A stretch of DNA of 64,000 nt from Clostridiaceae bacterium Marseille-Q3526 (GTDB taxonomy: Bacteria; Bacillota; Clostridia; Lachnospirales; Lachnospiraceae): contig JAGTTS010000001.1 of NCBI GenBank assembly GCA_018223375.1, positions 62,001 through 126,000 of the forward strand. The letters are read 5' to 3'. The notes beneath the pieces are model-generated. The model was not told where the DNA came from. It saw only the letters and a list, made by a program, of their open reading frames with translations, and did no database searches. Of this stretch, positions 8,349 to 15,914 are shown one piece after another. Numbering within the stretch: the first letter of the stretch is position 1; every line of letters begins with the position of its first letter. A program made the translations under genes and the position numbers.

Positions 8349-11087
8349 TTACTCTTCTAAATTCTCTTCGCTATTTGCTGCTTTCTGCGCTAACCGCTCT
8401 GCCTTTCTCTCCTGATACTCGGCTCTCCGGGCAGCCTTCTCTGCCTGGTGCTCCTTGCGGCGCTCGTCCCGGCGTTCTTTCTTCTGCTGCTCTTTTTCCT
8501 TGCGCTCCTGCATATCCGCCAGCATCTGGCGTCCGCAGCACTGCTTGAATTTCTTTCCGGAACCGCATGGACACGGATCGTTCGGATAAATCTTTCTGGT
8601 TTCTCTCTTCTGCGGAGCCTGAGGAGACGCATCCTTATTGGTTCCCGTCACCTTGGCTGCCGGCTCTCTCTCCACCTTCTGCTCTACGCGGATGTGGTAA
8701 AGGGTTCTCACTGTATCCTCGCGGATGGAGGCCGTCATGGCGTCGAACATCTCGTAGCCGCTCATCTTGTACTCAACCAGCGGATCCTTCTGGCCGTATG
8801 CCTGGAGGCCGATTCCCTCCCGGAGCTGATCCATGTCGTCGATATGAGCCATCCACTTGTTGTCAATTACCTTCAGAAGAACCACGCGCTCCAGCTCACG
8901 GATCTGCTCTGCCTGCGGGAACTCAGCTTCCTTCGCCTCGTAGAGCTTGGTCGCGGACTCCTTCAGCATATGCTTTAACTCATTCTTCTTCATCTTCTTC
9001 TGATCCTCATTCAGAGTGATCGGAGGAAGCGGGATGATGGAGAGAAGCAGGGAATTCAGCTCTGTCAGATTCCACTCCTCAGGCGTCTGCTCGTCGGAGA
9101 TGGACAGATCCACTGCATTTTCCACAATATCCGTGATCATCTTCATAATCACGTTTCTCATGTTCTCGCCGTCCAGAACGCGGCGGCGCTCCTCGTAGAT
9201 AACCTCGCGCTGCTCGTTCATAACCTCGTCGTATTTTAACAGGTTCTCACGGATTCCGTAGTTGTTTGTCTCGATCTTCATCTGAGCATTCTCGATAGCC
9301 TTGGAAAGCATCTTGTGCTCAATCTGCTCGTTCTCCGGCACGCCCAGCGCGTTAAACATGCCCATCAGCTTCTCAGAACCGAAGAGGCGCATCAGATCGT
9401 CCTCCAGAGAAATGTAGAAGCGTGACTCGCCCGGGTCTCCCTGACGTCCAGCACGTCCGCGCAGCTGGTTGTCAATACGTCTGGACTCGTGGCGCTCTGT
9501 ACCGATGATCTTCAGTCCGCCGAGAGCCTTGGACTCGTCGTCCAGCTTAATATCCGTACCACGGCCAGCCATGTTGGTGGCGATGGTAACGGCGCCGTGG
9601 ATACCTGCGTCCGCTACAATCTCAGCCTCCAGCTCGTGGAATTTAGCGTTCAGAACCTTATGCGGAATGCCCCTCTTCTTCAGCATCTTGCTTAAAAGCT
9701 CAGAGGTCTCGATGGTGATCGTTCCCACCAGAACCGGCTGTCCCTTCTCGTGGGCCGCGCATACCTCCTCCACAACTGCGTGGAATTTCTCTTTCTTCGT
9801 CTTGTAAACGGCGTCGTTCTTATCAATACGGAGCACAGGGCGGTTGGTCGGAATCACGATAACGTCCATCTGGTAGATATTTCTGAACTCCTTCTCCTCC
9901 GTCTGAGCCGTACCGGTCATGCCGGCCTTCTTAGTGAATTTATTGAAGAAGTTCTGGAAGGTGATGGTAGCCAGCGTGCGGCTCTCTCTCTTAACCTCCA
10001 CATGCTCCTTCGCCTCGATGGCCTGGTGCAGTCCGTCCGAATAGCGGCGGCCCGGCATAATACGTCCCGTAAACTCGTCGACAATGAGAATTTCGTTGTC
10101 CTTTACCACATAGTCCTTGTCGCGGAACATCAGATAGTTGGCCCGCAGAGCCATGATCATGTTGTGCTGGATCTCCAGGTTCTCCGGATCTGCCAGGTTC
10201 TCGATATTGAAATACTTCTCTACCTTCTTAACGCCCTCTAACGTCAGGTTGACTACCTTGTCCTTCTCATTGACAACAAAGTCGCCCGTCTCCTCGATCT
10301 CCTCGCCCATGATGGCGGAGAGCTTGGTAAACTCTGCGGAAGCCTCGCCCTGCTCCAGCTGCTTGGCTAAAATGTCGCAGACCTCGTAAAGCTTTGTGGA
10401 CTTTCCGCTCTGGCCTGAAATAATCAGAGGCGTTCTGGCCTCGTCGATTAACACAGAGTCCACCTCGTCAATGATGGCGTAATCCAGATTTCTTAAAACC
10501 ATCTGTTCCTTGTAGATGGCCATATTATCTCTCAGATAGTCAAAGCCCAGCTCGTTGTTCGTCACATAGGTGATGTCGCAGCCATAGGCGGCCTTTCTCT
10601 CCTGAGGAGTCATGGCATTTAATACCACGCCGACGGTCAGGCCCAGGAAGCGGTGCACCTCGCCCATCCACTCAGCGTCTCGCTTTGCCAGGTAATCGTT
10701 GACCGTAACGATAAATACGCCTTTTCCGGCCAGGGCGTTCAAATACGCCGGACAGGTGGAAACGAGAGTCTTTCCCTCACCGGTCTTCATCTCTGCGATA
10801 CGTCCCTGGTGAAGGACAATACCGCCGATCAGCTGCACCGGATAGTGCTCCATCTTCAGCACTCGCTTCGCCGCCTCTCGGACAGTGGCAAAAGCCTCTG
10901 GAAGCAAATCGTCCAAAGTCTCTCCGTTTGCCAGACGCTCCTTAAACTTCCTTGTGTTGTCCCGCAGCTCCTCGTCTGTCAGCTTCTCCATCTCCGGCTT
11001 CAAAGCTACGATTTTATCTACGATGGGATAAATCAGCTTTAACTCTCTGTCGCTGTGAGTTCCAAACACTTTCTCTATAAGATTCAT
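8349..11087 (-). CDS. secA: Preprotein translocase ATPase SecA
   Basis: SecA is the ATP-driven motor that pushes unfolded preproteins through SecYEG. The 912-residue protein contains Walker A in AEMKTGEGKTL, the DEAD-like motif IIDEVDSVLIDEARTPLIIS, the GRGTDIKL and LRGRAGRQGDPG motifs of the second helicase domain, and the zinc-binding SEC-C motif NDPCPCGSGKKFKQCCG. After SEC-C there is an unusual extra tail of about 60 residues, nearly all Lys, Arg, Glu, Gln and Ala, predicted to be helical. AGGAGATTAAAGC precedes the ATG. The gene stands alone with its own promoter and terminator. Confidence 0.96.
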   Translation of the reverse strand: MNLIEKVFGTHSDRELKLIYPIVDKIVALKPEMEKLTDEELRDNTRKFKERLANGETLDDLLPEAFATVREAAKRVLKMEHYPVQLIGGIVLHQGRIAEMKTGEGKTLVSTCPAYLNALAGKGVFIVTVNDYLAKRDAEWMGEVHRFLGLTVGVVLNAMTPQERKAAYGCDITYVTNNELGFDYLRDNMAIYKEQMVLRNLDYAIIDEVDSVLIDEARTPLIISGQSGKSTKLYEVCDILAKQLEQGEASAEFTKLSAIMGEEIEETGDFVVNEKDKVVNLTLEGVKKVEKYFNIENLADPENLEIQHNMIMALRANYLMFRDKDYVVKDNEILIVDEFTGRIMPGRRYSDGLHQAIEAKEHVEVKRESRTLATITFQNFFNKFTKKAGMTGTAQTEEKEFRNIYQMDVIVIPTNRPVLRIDKNDAVYKTKKEKFHAVVEEVCAAHEKGQPVLVGTITIETSELLSKMLKKRGIPHKVLNAKFHELEAEIVADAGIHGAVTIATNMAGRGTDIKLDDESKALGGLKIIGTERHESRRIDNQLRGRAGRQGDPGESRFYISLEDDLMRLFGSEKLMGMFNALGVPENEQIEHKMLSKAIENAQMKIETNNYGIRENLLKYDEVMNEQREVIYEERRRVLDGENMRNVIMKMITDIVENAVDLSISDEQTPEEWNLTELNSLLLSIIPLPPITLNEDQKKMKKNELKHMLKESATKLYEAKEAEFPQAEQIRELERVVLLKVIDNKWMAHIDDMDQLREGIGLQAYGQKDPLVEYKMSGYEMFDAMTASIREDTVRTLYHIRVEQKVEREPAAKVTGTNKDASPQAPQKRETRKIYPNDPCPCGSGKKFKQCCGRQMLADMQERKEKEQQKKERRDERRKEHQAEKAARRAEYQERKAERLAQKAANSEENLEE

Positions 11088-11199
11088 GCTTTAATCTCCT
11101 ATTTCCTGCTTTCTTTTTTATAATTCCATTCTGCTTCATTCTGTTTTGTCTTTGTTCTGCTCTGATCCACCTGTAAAAAACAGATGTATAATCTTATTT

Positions 11200-11228
11200 A
11201 TTCTATCATTATCCGCCCTATCTTTCAA
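11200..11228 (-). promoter_or_regulatory. Probable sigma-A promoter of secA
   Basis: TTGAAA and TAGAAT with a 17-bp spacer on the minus strand, about 115 bp upstream of the secA ATG. Confidence 0.55.
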
Positions 11229-11302
11229 GAAGTTCATAATTTTTTTACAGTTTGCCCGGGGGAACCTTATCCGCCTTCATCTCCTCAGTATAATTTACAT
11301 AA

Positions 11303-11474
11303 TTCTCCACATTATTGTAAACCCAGCAGGTTGCACAAAAAATATGTTCTGTTTTTCACTTATGCACATTATCCACAATATTCCCACTGGCCATACACAC
11401 GATTTATGCACACCATTTTTTATCTATTTTTCAGCAAAAAGCAGTTATACACCGATTTATCCACATTATCCACA
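11303..11474 (+). promoter_or_regulatory. Cluster of DnaA-box-like sites between secA and hpf
   Basis: Within 115 bp there are five perfect TTATNCACA matches, all on the plus strand: 11360-11368 and 11369-11377 (abutting), 11404-11412, 11457-11465 and 11466-11474 (abutting), plus TTATACACC at 11445-11453 (8/9) and TTCTCCACA at 11303-11311 (8/9). They sit in an AT-rich 667-bp gap (11088-11754) that otherwise holds only the secA and hpf promoters. No dnaA, dnaN or rpmH is nearby. A role as DnaA titration or regulatory site is inferred. Confidence 0.7.
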
Positions 11475-11692
11475 ATTTTTTTCTGTTTCTCGCCGCCGTT
11501 CGACCTTCCTCTCTCCTCCTGCCATTTTTTGTATACTTGTAATAAATTTCACAATTTCGGCAAAAAATACACCGTTTCTTCTTGACAAAAAAATGCCAAA
11601 GATTTTCGTTGGATAATGCTTCCTCTTCCTATATAAATGAGAACCTTTTATAAAAAATTCACAATAATTTTCTTAATACTCTCATTTTTTAA

Positions 11693-11721
11693 TTGAATTT
11701 TTCTGATAAACGTGATATACT
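11693..11721 (+). promoter_or_regulatory. Probable sigma-A promoter of hpf
   Basis: TTGAAT and TATACT with a 17-bp spacer, about 33 bp ahead of the hpf start codon. Confidence 0.65.
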
Positions 11722-11754
11722 AAGGACATCCCAATAAAAAAGGAGCGATGACTT

Positions 11755-12282
11755 ATGCGTTATACAATTACCGGAAGAAATATTGATGTTACGCCTGGAC
11801 TTAGGGAAGCAGTTATTGAGAAGATCGGAAAACTGGAGAGATATTTTAACCAGGATACAGAGGCCATCATCACTCTGAGCGTCACCAAGGACCGCCAGAA
11901 GATTGAGGTTACCATCCCGGTGAAGGGCCACATTATCCGTGCGGAAGAGCAGAGCACAGACATGTATGTATCCATTGACCTGGTAGAGGAGATCATCGAG
12001 CGCCAGCTCAAGAAATATAAGACGAAACTCATCGACAAGAAGCAGTCCCACATCGATTTCAGCGAATTCTATGTTCAGGAGGAGACAGAGGCTGACGACG
12101 AGATTAAGATTGAAAAGGTAAAGAAATTTGCCATGAAGCCGATGGATCCGGAAGAGGCCTGCGTACAGATGGAGCTTCTCGGACATTCCTTCTACGTATT
12201 CTTAAACGCAGAGACCGAGGAGGTCAATGTGGTTTATAAGAGAAAGGGACAGACCTACGGTCTGATTGAACCGGAATTCTAA
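11755..12282 (+). CDS. hpf: Long-form ribosome hibernation promoting factor
   Basis: Binds idle 70S ribosomes and drives their pairing into inactive 100S dimers. The 175-residue product has the N-terminal S30AE/YfiA fold (MRYTITGRNIDVTPGLREAV, residues 1-100), an acidic linker and the C-terminal dimerisation domain (FAMKPMDPEEACVQMELLGH...) that marks the long Firmicute form. AAGGAG lies about nine bases before the ATG. Genes for HPF and SecA are often adjacent in Firmicutes; here they diverge across the DnaA-box region. No clear terminator follows, perhaps because the downstream DNA was replaced by the foreign insert. Confidence 0.94.
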   Translation: MRYTITGRNIDVTPGLREAVIEKIGKLERYFNQDTEAIITLSVTKDRQKIEVTIPVKGHIIRAEEQSTDMYVSIDLVEEIIERQLKKYKTKLIDKKQSHIDFSEFYVQEETEADDEIKIEKVKKFAMKPMDPEEACVQMELLGHSFYVFLNAETEEVNVVYKRKGQTYGLIEPEF

Positions 12283-12305
12283 TATCTTTTACGAATAAAG
12301 AAACC

Positions 12306-12323
12306 GGGCGCTGCGCCGTCATC
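12306..12323 (+). repeat. Left copy of an 18-bp inverted repeat bracketing the insert
   Basis: GGGCGCTGCGCCGTCATC. Its reverse complement with one change recurs at 18414-18431. The copy lies between the hpf stop and the left end of the insertion sequence. Confidence 0.6.
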
Positions 12324-12341
12324 TGCATGGAGAGACCGTTT

Positions 12342-12363
12342 CAAGTTGGACCTGTTGACAAAC
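12342..12363 (+). repeat. Left terminal inverted repeat of the IS
   Basis: CAAGTTGGACC followed by TGTTGACAAAC; pairs with 13814-13835 with three mismatches. Confidence 0.75.
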
Positions 12364-12441
12364 TCACTTTTTCAGTGTTTATTTCCGCATATTTTTTGAA
12401 ATGCTCTAAAAAGCTATAAAAAGGCTGGTAAATTCGGTTAT

Positions 12442-13752
12442 CTAAACCGCTTTTACCAGCCTTTTTAGATTTAATGCCGTTGCTGATAAGAGGCATTCTT
12501 CGATTGCTTTCTGAAGGCCTCTTTTCTGGATTTTATTTAATTTATGTTCTCGTTTTAAAACTGCAAATGTCCCTTCTGCCCATATCTTTCTAAGGCGCAT
12601 GACCCTCAGATAATTACTGGTCCCTACTTTCTTGCTGTTTCGATAAAATGAGGGATAATAAGCACTTGCATTGATCCTGGCTGTACCGAGATCTGTGGCA
12701 CAAGATGAAAAATGAGGGCAGTTTTTACATTGTTTCTTTGAACGGCTATATAAACGATAATAGTTCTGTGTTGACTTTTTATAAATTAATTTCTGAAATG
12801 CTAAATATTCTCCCTGTCTACATACAAAGCGATCGGTTTCTTCCTCATAACAGAATCCCTTTTTCATTGCATTGTTCTGATATTCACGGATAGCTGTATA
12901 ACCTTGAATCCCTAATAACTCCAGCCCTCTGTGTACCGCTCCTATATCATATCCGCCATCTAATCCAATTTCCTGATATTTACAAGGCTGTCCTTTTAAA
13001 TGTTCCAGGATCATATCATTTTCCCTCCGGTTAGCAGGATAACAATCCACACTGGTAATAATTCCATGACTGGTATCCACTGTCATCTCCGTCAGATACC
13101 CCAGCCCCTTTTTACGGGCCTGATGGATATAGCCACACTCTGGATCGGTCCGGCTTTTTAAAAACTCTTTCTCTCTTTTTACATGTTCCGGTTCTTTATA
13201 TCCAGGCATGGATGAAAGCTCTGCTTCCAGTTCTTCCATATATTTTACAGTGGATTGCTGAACCGTTTCAACTGCCTCATAGCGGCTGTCCCAGGATACA
13301 TTGGACGGAAGAAATGAACCATCCGCAACACCGGTTTCGCCCGATACGATCCCAAATTCGATACATTTCAGTACGATCTCATTAAAAATTTCCCGGAATA
13401 TGCCGGCCTCCTGAAAACGTCTTCTTCTATTCTGGCTGAATGTGGAATGATCTGGTACTTTATGCATCAAATCAATTCCACAAAACCAGCGGTAAGCAAG
13501 ATTAAGAGATACTTCCTCCTCCAGTCTCCGTTCTGACTTGATCCCATAAAGATAACCAATCAGCAGCATTTTTATCAGAACAACGGGATCAATCGATTTT
13601 CTGCCAACAGGAGAATAATAGGGAGCTGCCTTTTCGTATATAAAATCAAAATTTACACAGTTTTTAATCCGTCTCAGAAGATGAGTATCTGGAATCATAG
13701 AATCTATGTCAAGGATTACCATCTGGATTTGTTCGCTTTGTTTTCCCATCAT
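12442..13752 (-). CDS. IS1182-family transposase
   Basis: A 436-residue DDE transposase that moves the surrounding element. The N-terminal DUF772/InsH-like part (YYSPVGRKSIDPVVLIKMLL, then HSTFSQNRRRRF) binds DNA ends in this family; the central catalytic region shows the acidic stretches GLDGGYDIGAVH and VDTSHGIITSVDCYPANRREND; a Cys-rich motif (CKNCPHFSSC) lies before the conserved C-terminal RKIWAEGTFAVLKREHKLNK. AGGAGG precedes the double ATG at 13752/13749. The frame is complete with no stop or frameshift. Confidence 0.9.
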   Translation of the reverse strand: MMGKQSEQIQMVILDIDSMIPDTHLLRRIKNCVNFDFIYEKAAPYYSPVGRKSIDPVVLIKMLLIGYLYGIKSERRLEEEVSLNLAYRWFCGIDLMHKVPDHSTFSQNRRRRFQEAGIFREIFNEIVLKCIEFGIVSGETGVADGSFLPSNVSWDSRYEAVETVQQSTVKYMEELEAELSSMPGYKEPEHVKREKEFLKSRTDPECGYIHQARKKGLGYLTEMTVDTSHGIITSVDCYPANRRENDMILEHLKGQPCKYQEIGLDGGYDIGAVHRGLELLGIQGYTAIREYQNNAMKKGFCYEEETDRFVCRQGEYLAFQKLIYKKSTQNYYRLYSRSKKQCKNCPHFSSCATDLGTARINASAYYPSFYRNSKKVGTSNYLRVMRLRKIWAEGTFAVLKREHKLNKIQKRGLQKAIEECLLSATALNLKRLVKAV

Positions 13753-13813
13753 AAAAAATGACCTCCTGCAATTGGTATAATAAGTATACCATACAGAAAG
13801 CCATTTTTCTTTC

Positions 13814-13835
13814 GTTTGTCAACAGATCCACTTTG
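13814..13835 (-). repeat. Right terminal inverted repeat of the IS
   Basis: On the minus strand CAAAGTGGATC followed by TGTTGACAAAC; pairs with 12342-12363. Confidence 0.75.
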
Positions 13836-13909
13836 GGATACTCCCTTTTATTTTTTTAATTGTCTACTTGACGGGAAGCAGTTCATCAACTGATTATCGG
13901 TCTTTTTTA

Positions 13910-14680
13910 TTAGATTAATTCTTTTCTTTTTCCATCACATTTTAATACTATATTTTTTACCGCTTGCTGTAATGATTGTACAAGTACATTGTAATCTAAA
14001 GCACGCATCCGTTCAACAGGACCGGAATAGCTTAATGTATAAATACATTCTGGCATAGGTAACGGAACAGCAACTGCAGCCACTCCATCATCTACTTCAC
14101 CTTCTGAAATACAGTAGCCCTTCTGACGAATCTCATTTATCTGATTCCACAACCCTTCCTCTTCGCTTGGGTAATCTTTAATTAAATTCGCAACCAAGTC
14201 ATCTGATTGTGCAGCTAACAAAGCTTTTCCGGTTGCGCCTTTATTTAACGGTACAATATAGCCATTTTCTCCAGAAATTCCCAAATTATGACGGCTTTTA
14301 ACTAAATCAACACAAATTCCTGTATTTCCACGCAGAGAAGATAATACTACCGTTTCATTATGCAGTTCGCATAAGTTACGCATTTCTTCGCTGATTAATT
14401 GACGGGTTGTATAATGCACCGATACCGCTGATGCAATCATCAAAATACCACTACCTAAGCGGTATTGCCCATTAATACTGGATTGCTCAATCCAGCCAAC
14501 CGATTGTAAGGTACGCAAAATACGATACACCGTTGTTTTATGCAATCCAATCGCACGACTAATTTCAGTCAGACTCAAATATTCCCGACGCTGAGAAGCA
14601 TAATAATCTAAAATTTTGGTCGCATGCAAAACAGAATTTACCATTGGAGTAGAAGATTCAACAAAATTTGTCTCGCCCAT
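13910..14680 (-). CDS. IclR-family transcriptional regulator
   Basis: A 256-residue regulator with an N-terminal winged helix (about residues 15-75; LSLTEISRAIGLHKTTVYRILRTL) and a C-terminal IclR effector domain that in the family binds a small organic acid or related metabolite. AAGGAG precedes the ATG. It is divergent from the ureohydrolase/GltS pair, so it is the likely regulator of that module. Codon use (many CGT, GGT, GCA and AT-ending codons) differs from flanking core genes and supports transfer. Its effector is unknown; the substrate of the neighbouring enzyme is the obvious candidate. Confidence 0.88.
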   Translation of the reverse strand: MGETNFVESSTPMVNSVLHATKILDYYASQRREYLSLTEISRAIGLHKTTVYRILRTLQSVGWIEQSSINGQYRLGSGILMIASAVSVHYTTRQLISEEMRNLCELHNETVVLSSLRGNTGICVDLVKSRHNLGISGENGYIVPLNKGATGKALLAAQSDDLVANLIKDYPSEEEGLWNQINEIRQKGYCISEGEVDDGVAAVAVPLPMPECIYTLSYSGPVERMRALDYNVLVQSLQQAVKNIVLKCDGKRKELI

Positions 14681-14715
14681 AAAGATTGCTCCTTTATATT
14701 TATATATCGCGTTTC

Positions 14716-14744
14716 ATTATAGTAAACAATTATTGAAAAGTCAA
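14716..14744 (-). promoter_or_regulatory. Promoter of the iclR-type gene, with repeated GTTTCATTAT
   Basis: TTGACT and TATAAT with a 17-bp spacer on the minus strand. The decamer GTTTCATTAT occurs at 14711-14720, overlapping the -10 element, and again at 14784-14793; these may be regulator binding half-sites. Confidence 0.6.
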
Positions 14745-14825
14745 TCATATAAGCCTTGTAAAATTACTGTTAAAATGTATTCTGTTTCATTATCGTGTCT
14801 TTATTTCAATATTGATAACAAAAGG

Positions 14826-14855
14826 TTGACTTAATCGTACTTTTATAGTTATAAT
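14826..14855 (+). promoter_or_regulatory. Promoter of the ureohydrolase-gltS pair
   Basis: TTGACT and TATAAT with an 18-bp spacer. GTTGAC at 14825-14830 and its complement GTCAAC at 14856-14861 frame the promoter as an inverted repeat, a possible operator. Confidence 0.6.
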
Positions 14856-14916
14856 GTCAACACAAGGACACAGAAATAAAACGCGTTTCAAAATTGTGAC
14901 TAATAGGAGGATTATT

Positions 14917-15879
14917 ATGGATACTTTTACTATTCAAGATGCACCACTGAATATGGCACCTACCGGCATTGCAACTTTCGCTAAAGTACCGATTTGCTAC
15001 GATTTACGTCAAGCAAATGCAGATGTAGCTATTTTAGGTGCACCGTTTGATATGTGCATTCAGGGAAAAACCGGATGTAGACTTGGACCGCGTGGCATCC
15101 GCAATGCTTCTACTCGTTTTCGTATGAAAAAAGGCGGAAATTACGATCCGGAGCGTAACACAAGTTACCTGGATACCGACTTATGGCGTGTAGTAGACTG
15201 CGGTGACTGCGATTACGTTCCAGGCGATCCGACTGCTACTAATAAGAATCTGGAAGAAGCTGTTCGCATCCTTGCAAAACAGGGTGTTATGCCAATTATT
15301 TTAGGTGGCGATTGTTCTGTCGGACATCAGGCGGTAAAAGGATTAGATTGTTTTGAAGAACTGGATATCATTCATTTTGATTCTCACCTTGATTGGACAA
15401 AACCATTAAATGGTCAGCCTTATTTCAACGGATCACCGATGCGTTGCAACTCTACTCTTCCTTATGTAAAAAATATGATTCATCTTGGAATTAGAGGTAT
15501 CGGTAGTAGTGGACCGGCTGATTTTGAAGAAGCTCGTGCTAATGGTGATAAAATTTATTCTGTTAAAGATTATCGCCGTGTAGGTATTGAAGAGATTCTG
15601 AAAAATGTAAAACCTGGCCGTAATACATTCATTCACTTCGATATTGATGCTATGGACTATCCGCTCTCTAAAGGAACTGGTTCTCCAATGCTTGGTGGTT
15701 TTACATATGATGAAGCTACTGAAATGCTGGAAGCAATCGCTAAACATTGTAATGTAGTTGGTATGCTTATGGCTGAAGTTGCTCCTCAATATGATGATGA
15801 AGGTGATACCACCTGTTATACAGCAGCACGTTTAACCTGTGATCTCATGGGTTTTGCCACAAAAGCACGCGAAAAATAA
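14917..15879 (+). CDS. Arginase/agmatinase-fold ureohydrolase with an altered metal motif
   Basis: A 320-residue member of the ureohydrolase family, whose enzymes hydrolyse guanidino compounds to urea plus an amine using two Mn ions (Ni in some). The metal motifs DSHLD (residues 155-159) and DID (242-244) are present, but the first motif, normally GGDH, reads GGDC with Cys133 (codon TGT) where a ligand His is expected. GxGxPxxGG is kept (GTGSPMLGGFTYDE). The ATG at 14917 has AGGAGG eight bases upstream; 21 residues of a longer frame are ignored. It is followed at 35 bp by a GltS-type carrier and faces an IclR regulator. The substrate is unknown; a guanidino acid is a reasonable guess, and loss of classic activity is possible. 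Confidence 0.85.
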   Translation: MDTFTIQDAPLNMAPTGIATFAKVPICYDLRQANADVAILGAPFDMCIQGKTGCRLGPRGIRNASTRFRMKKGGNYDPERNTSYLDTDLWRVVDCGDCDYVPGDPTATNKNLEEAVRILAKQGVMPIILGGDCSVGHQAVKGLDCFEELDIIHFDSHLDWTKPLNGQPYFNGSPMRCNSTLPYVKNMIHLGIRGIGSSGPADFEEARANGDKIYSVKDYRRVGIEEILKNVKPGRNTFIHFDIDAMDYPLSKGTGSPMLGGFTYDEATEMLEAIAKHCNVVGMLMAEVAPQYDDEGDTTCYTAARLTCDLMGFATKAREK

Positions 15880-15914
15880 GCTAATTGCTTATTCCCCAAG
15901 AAGGAGGTCTTCAT

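Larger units (their letters stand above)
12342..13835 (-). mobile_element. IS1182-type insertion sequence
   Basis: About 1494 bp carrying one transposase gene. The ends are 22-bp imperfect inverted repeats (12342-12363 and 13814-13835, 19/22 identical) sharing CTGTTGACAAAC. No obvious target duplication is visible next to these ends. It sits at the left edge of the AT-rich insert. The transposase frame is intact, so it may still be active. Confidence 0.85.

Noticed and set aside
9750..10241. Plus-strand frame of 163 codons inside secA
   Set aside because: It mirrors the strongly conserved SecA ATPase core and has no own signals.
11088..11754. Chromosomal replication origin
   Set aside because: The DnaA-box cluster is strong, but dnaA, dnaN, rpmH, gyrB or recF are absent and secA/hpf are not typical oriC neighbours. 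I report it as a cluster, not as oriC.
12283..12341. hpf terminator
   Set aside because: GGCGC-T-GCGCC could form a small stem, but there is no T run and the sequence is part of the 18-bp inverted repeat.
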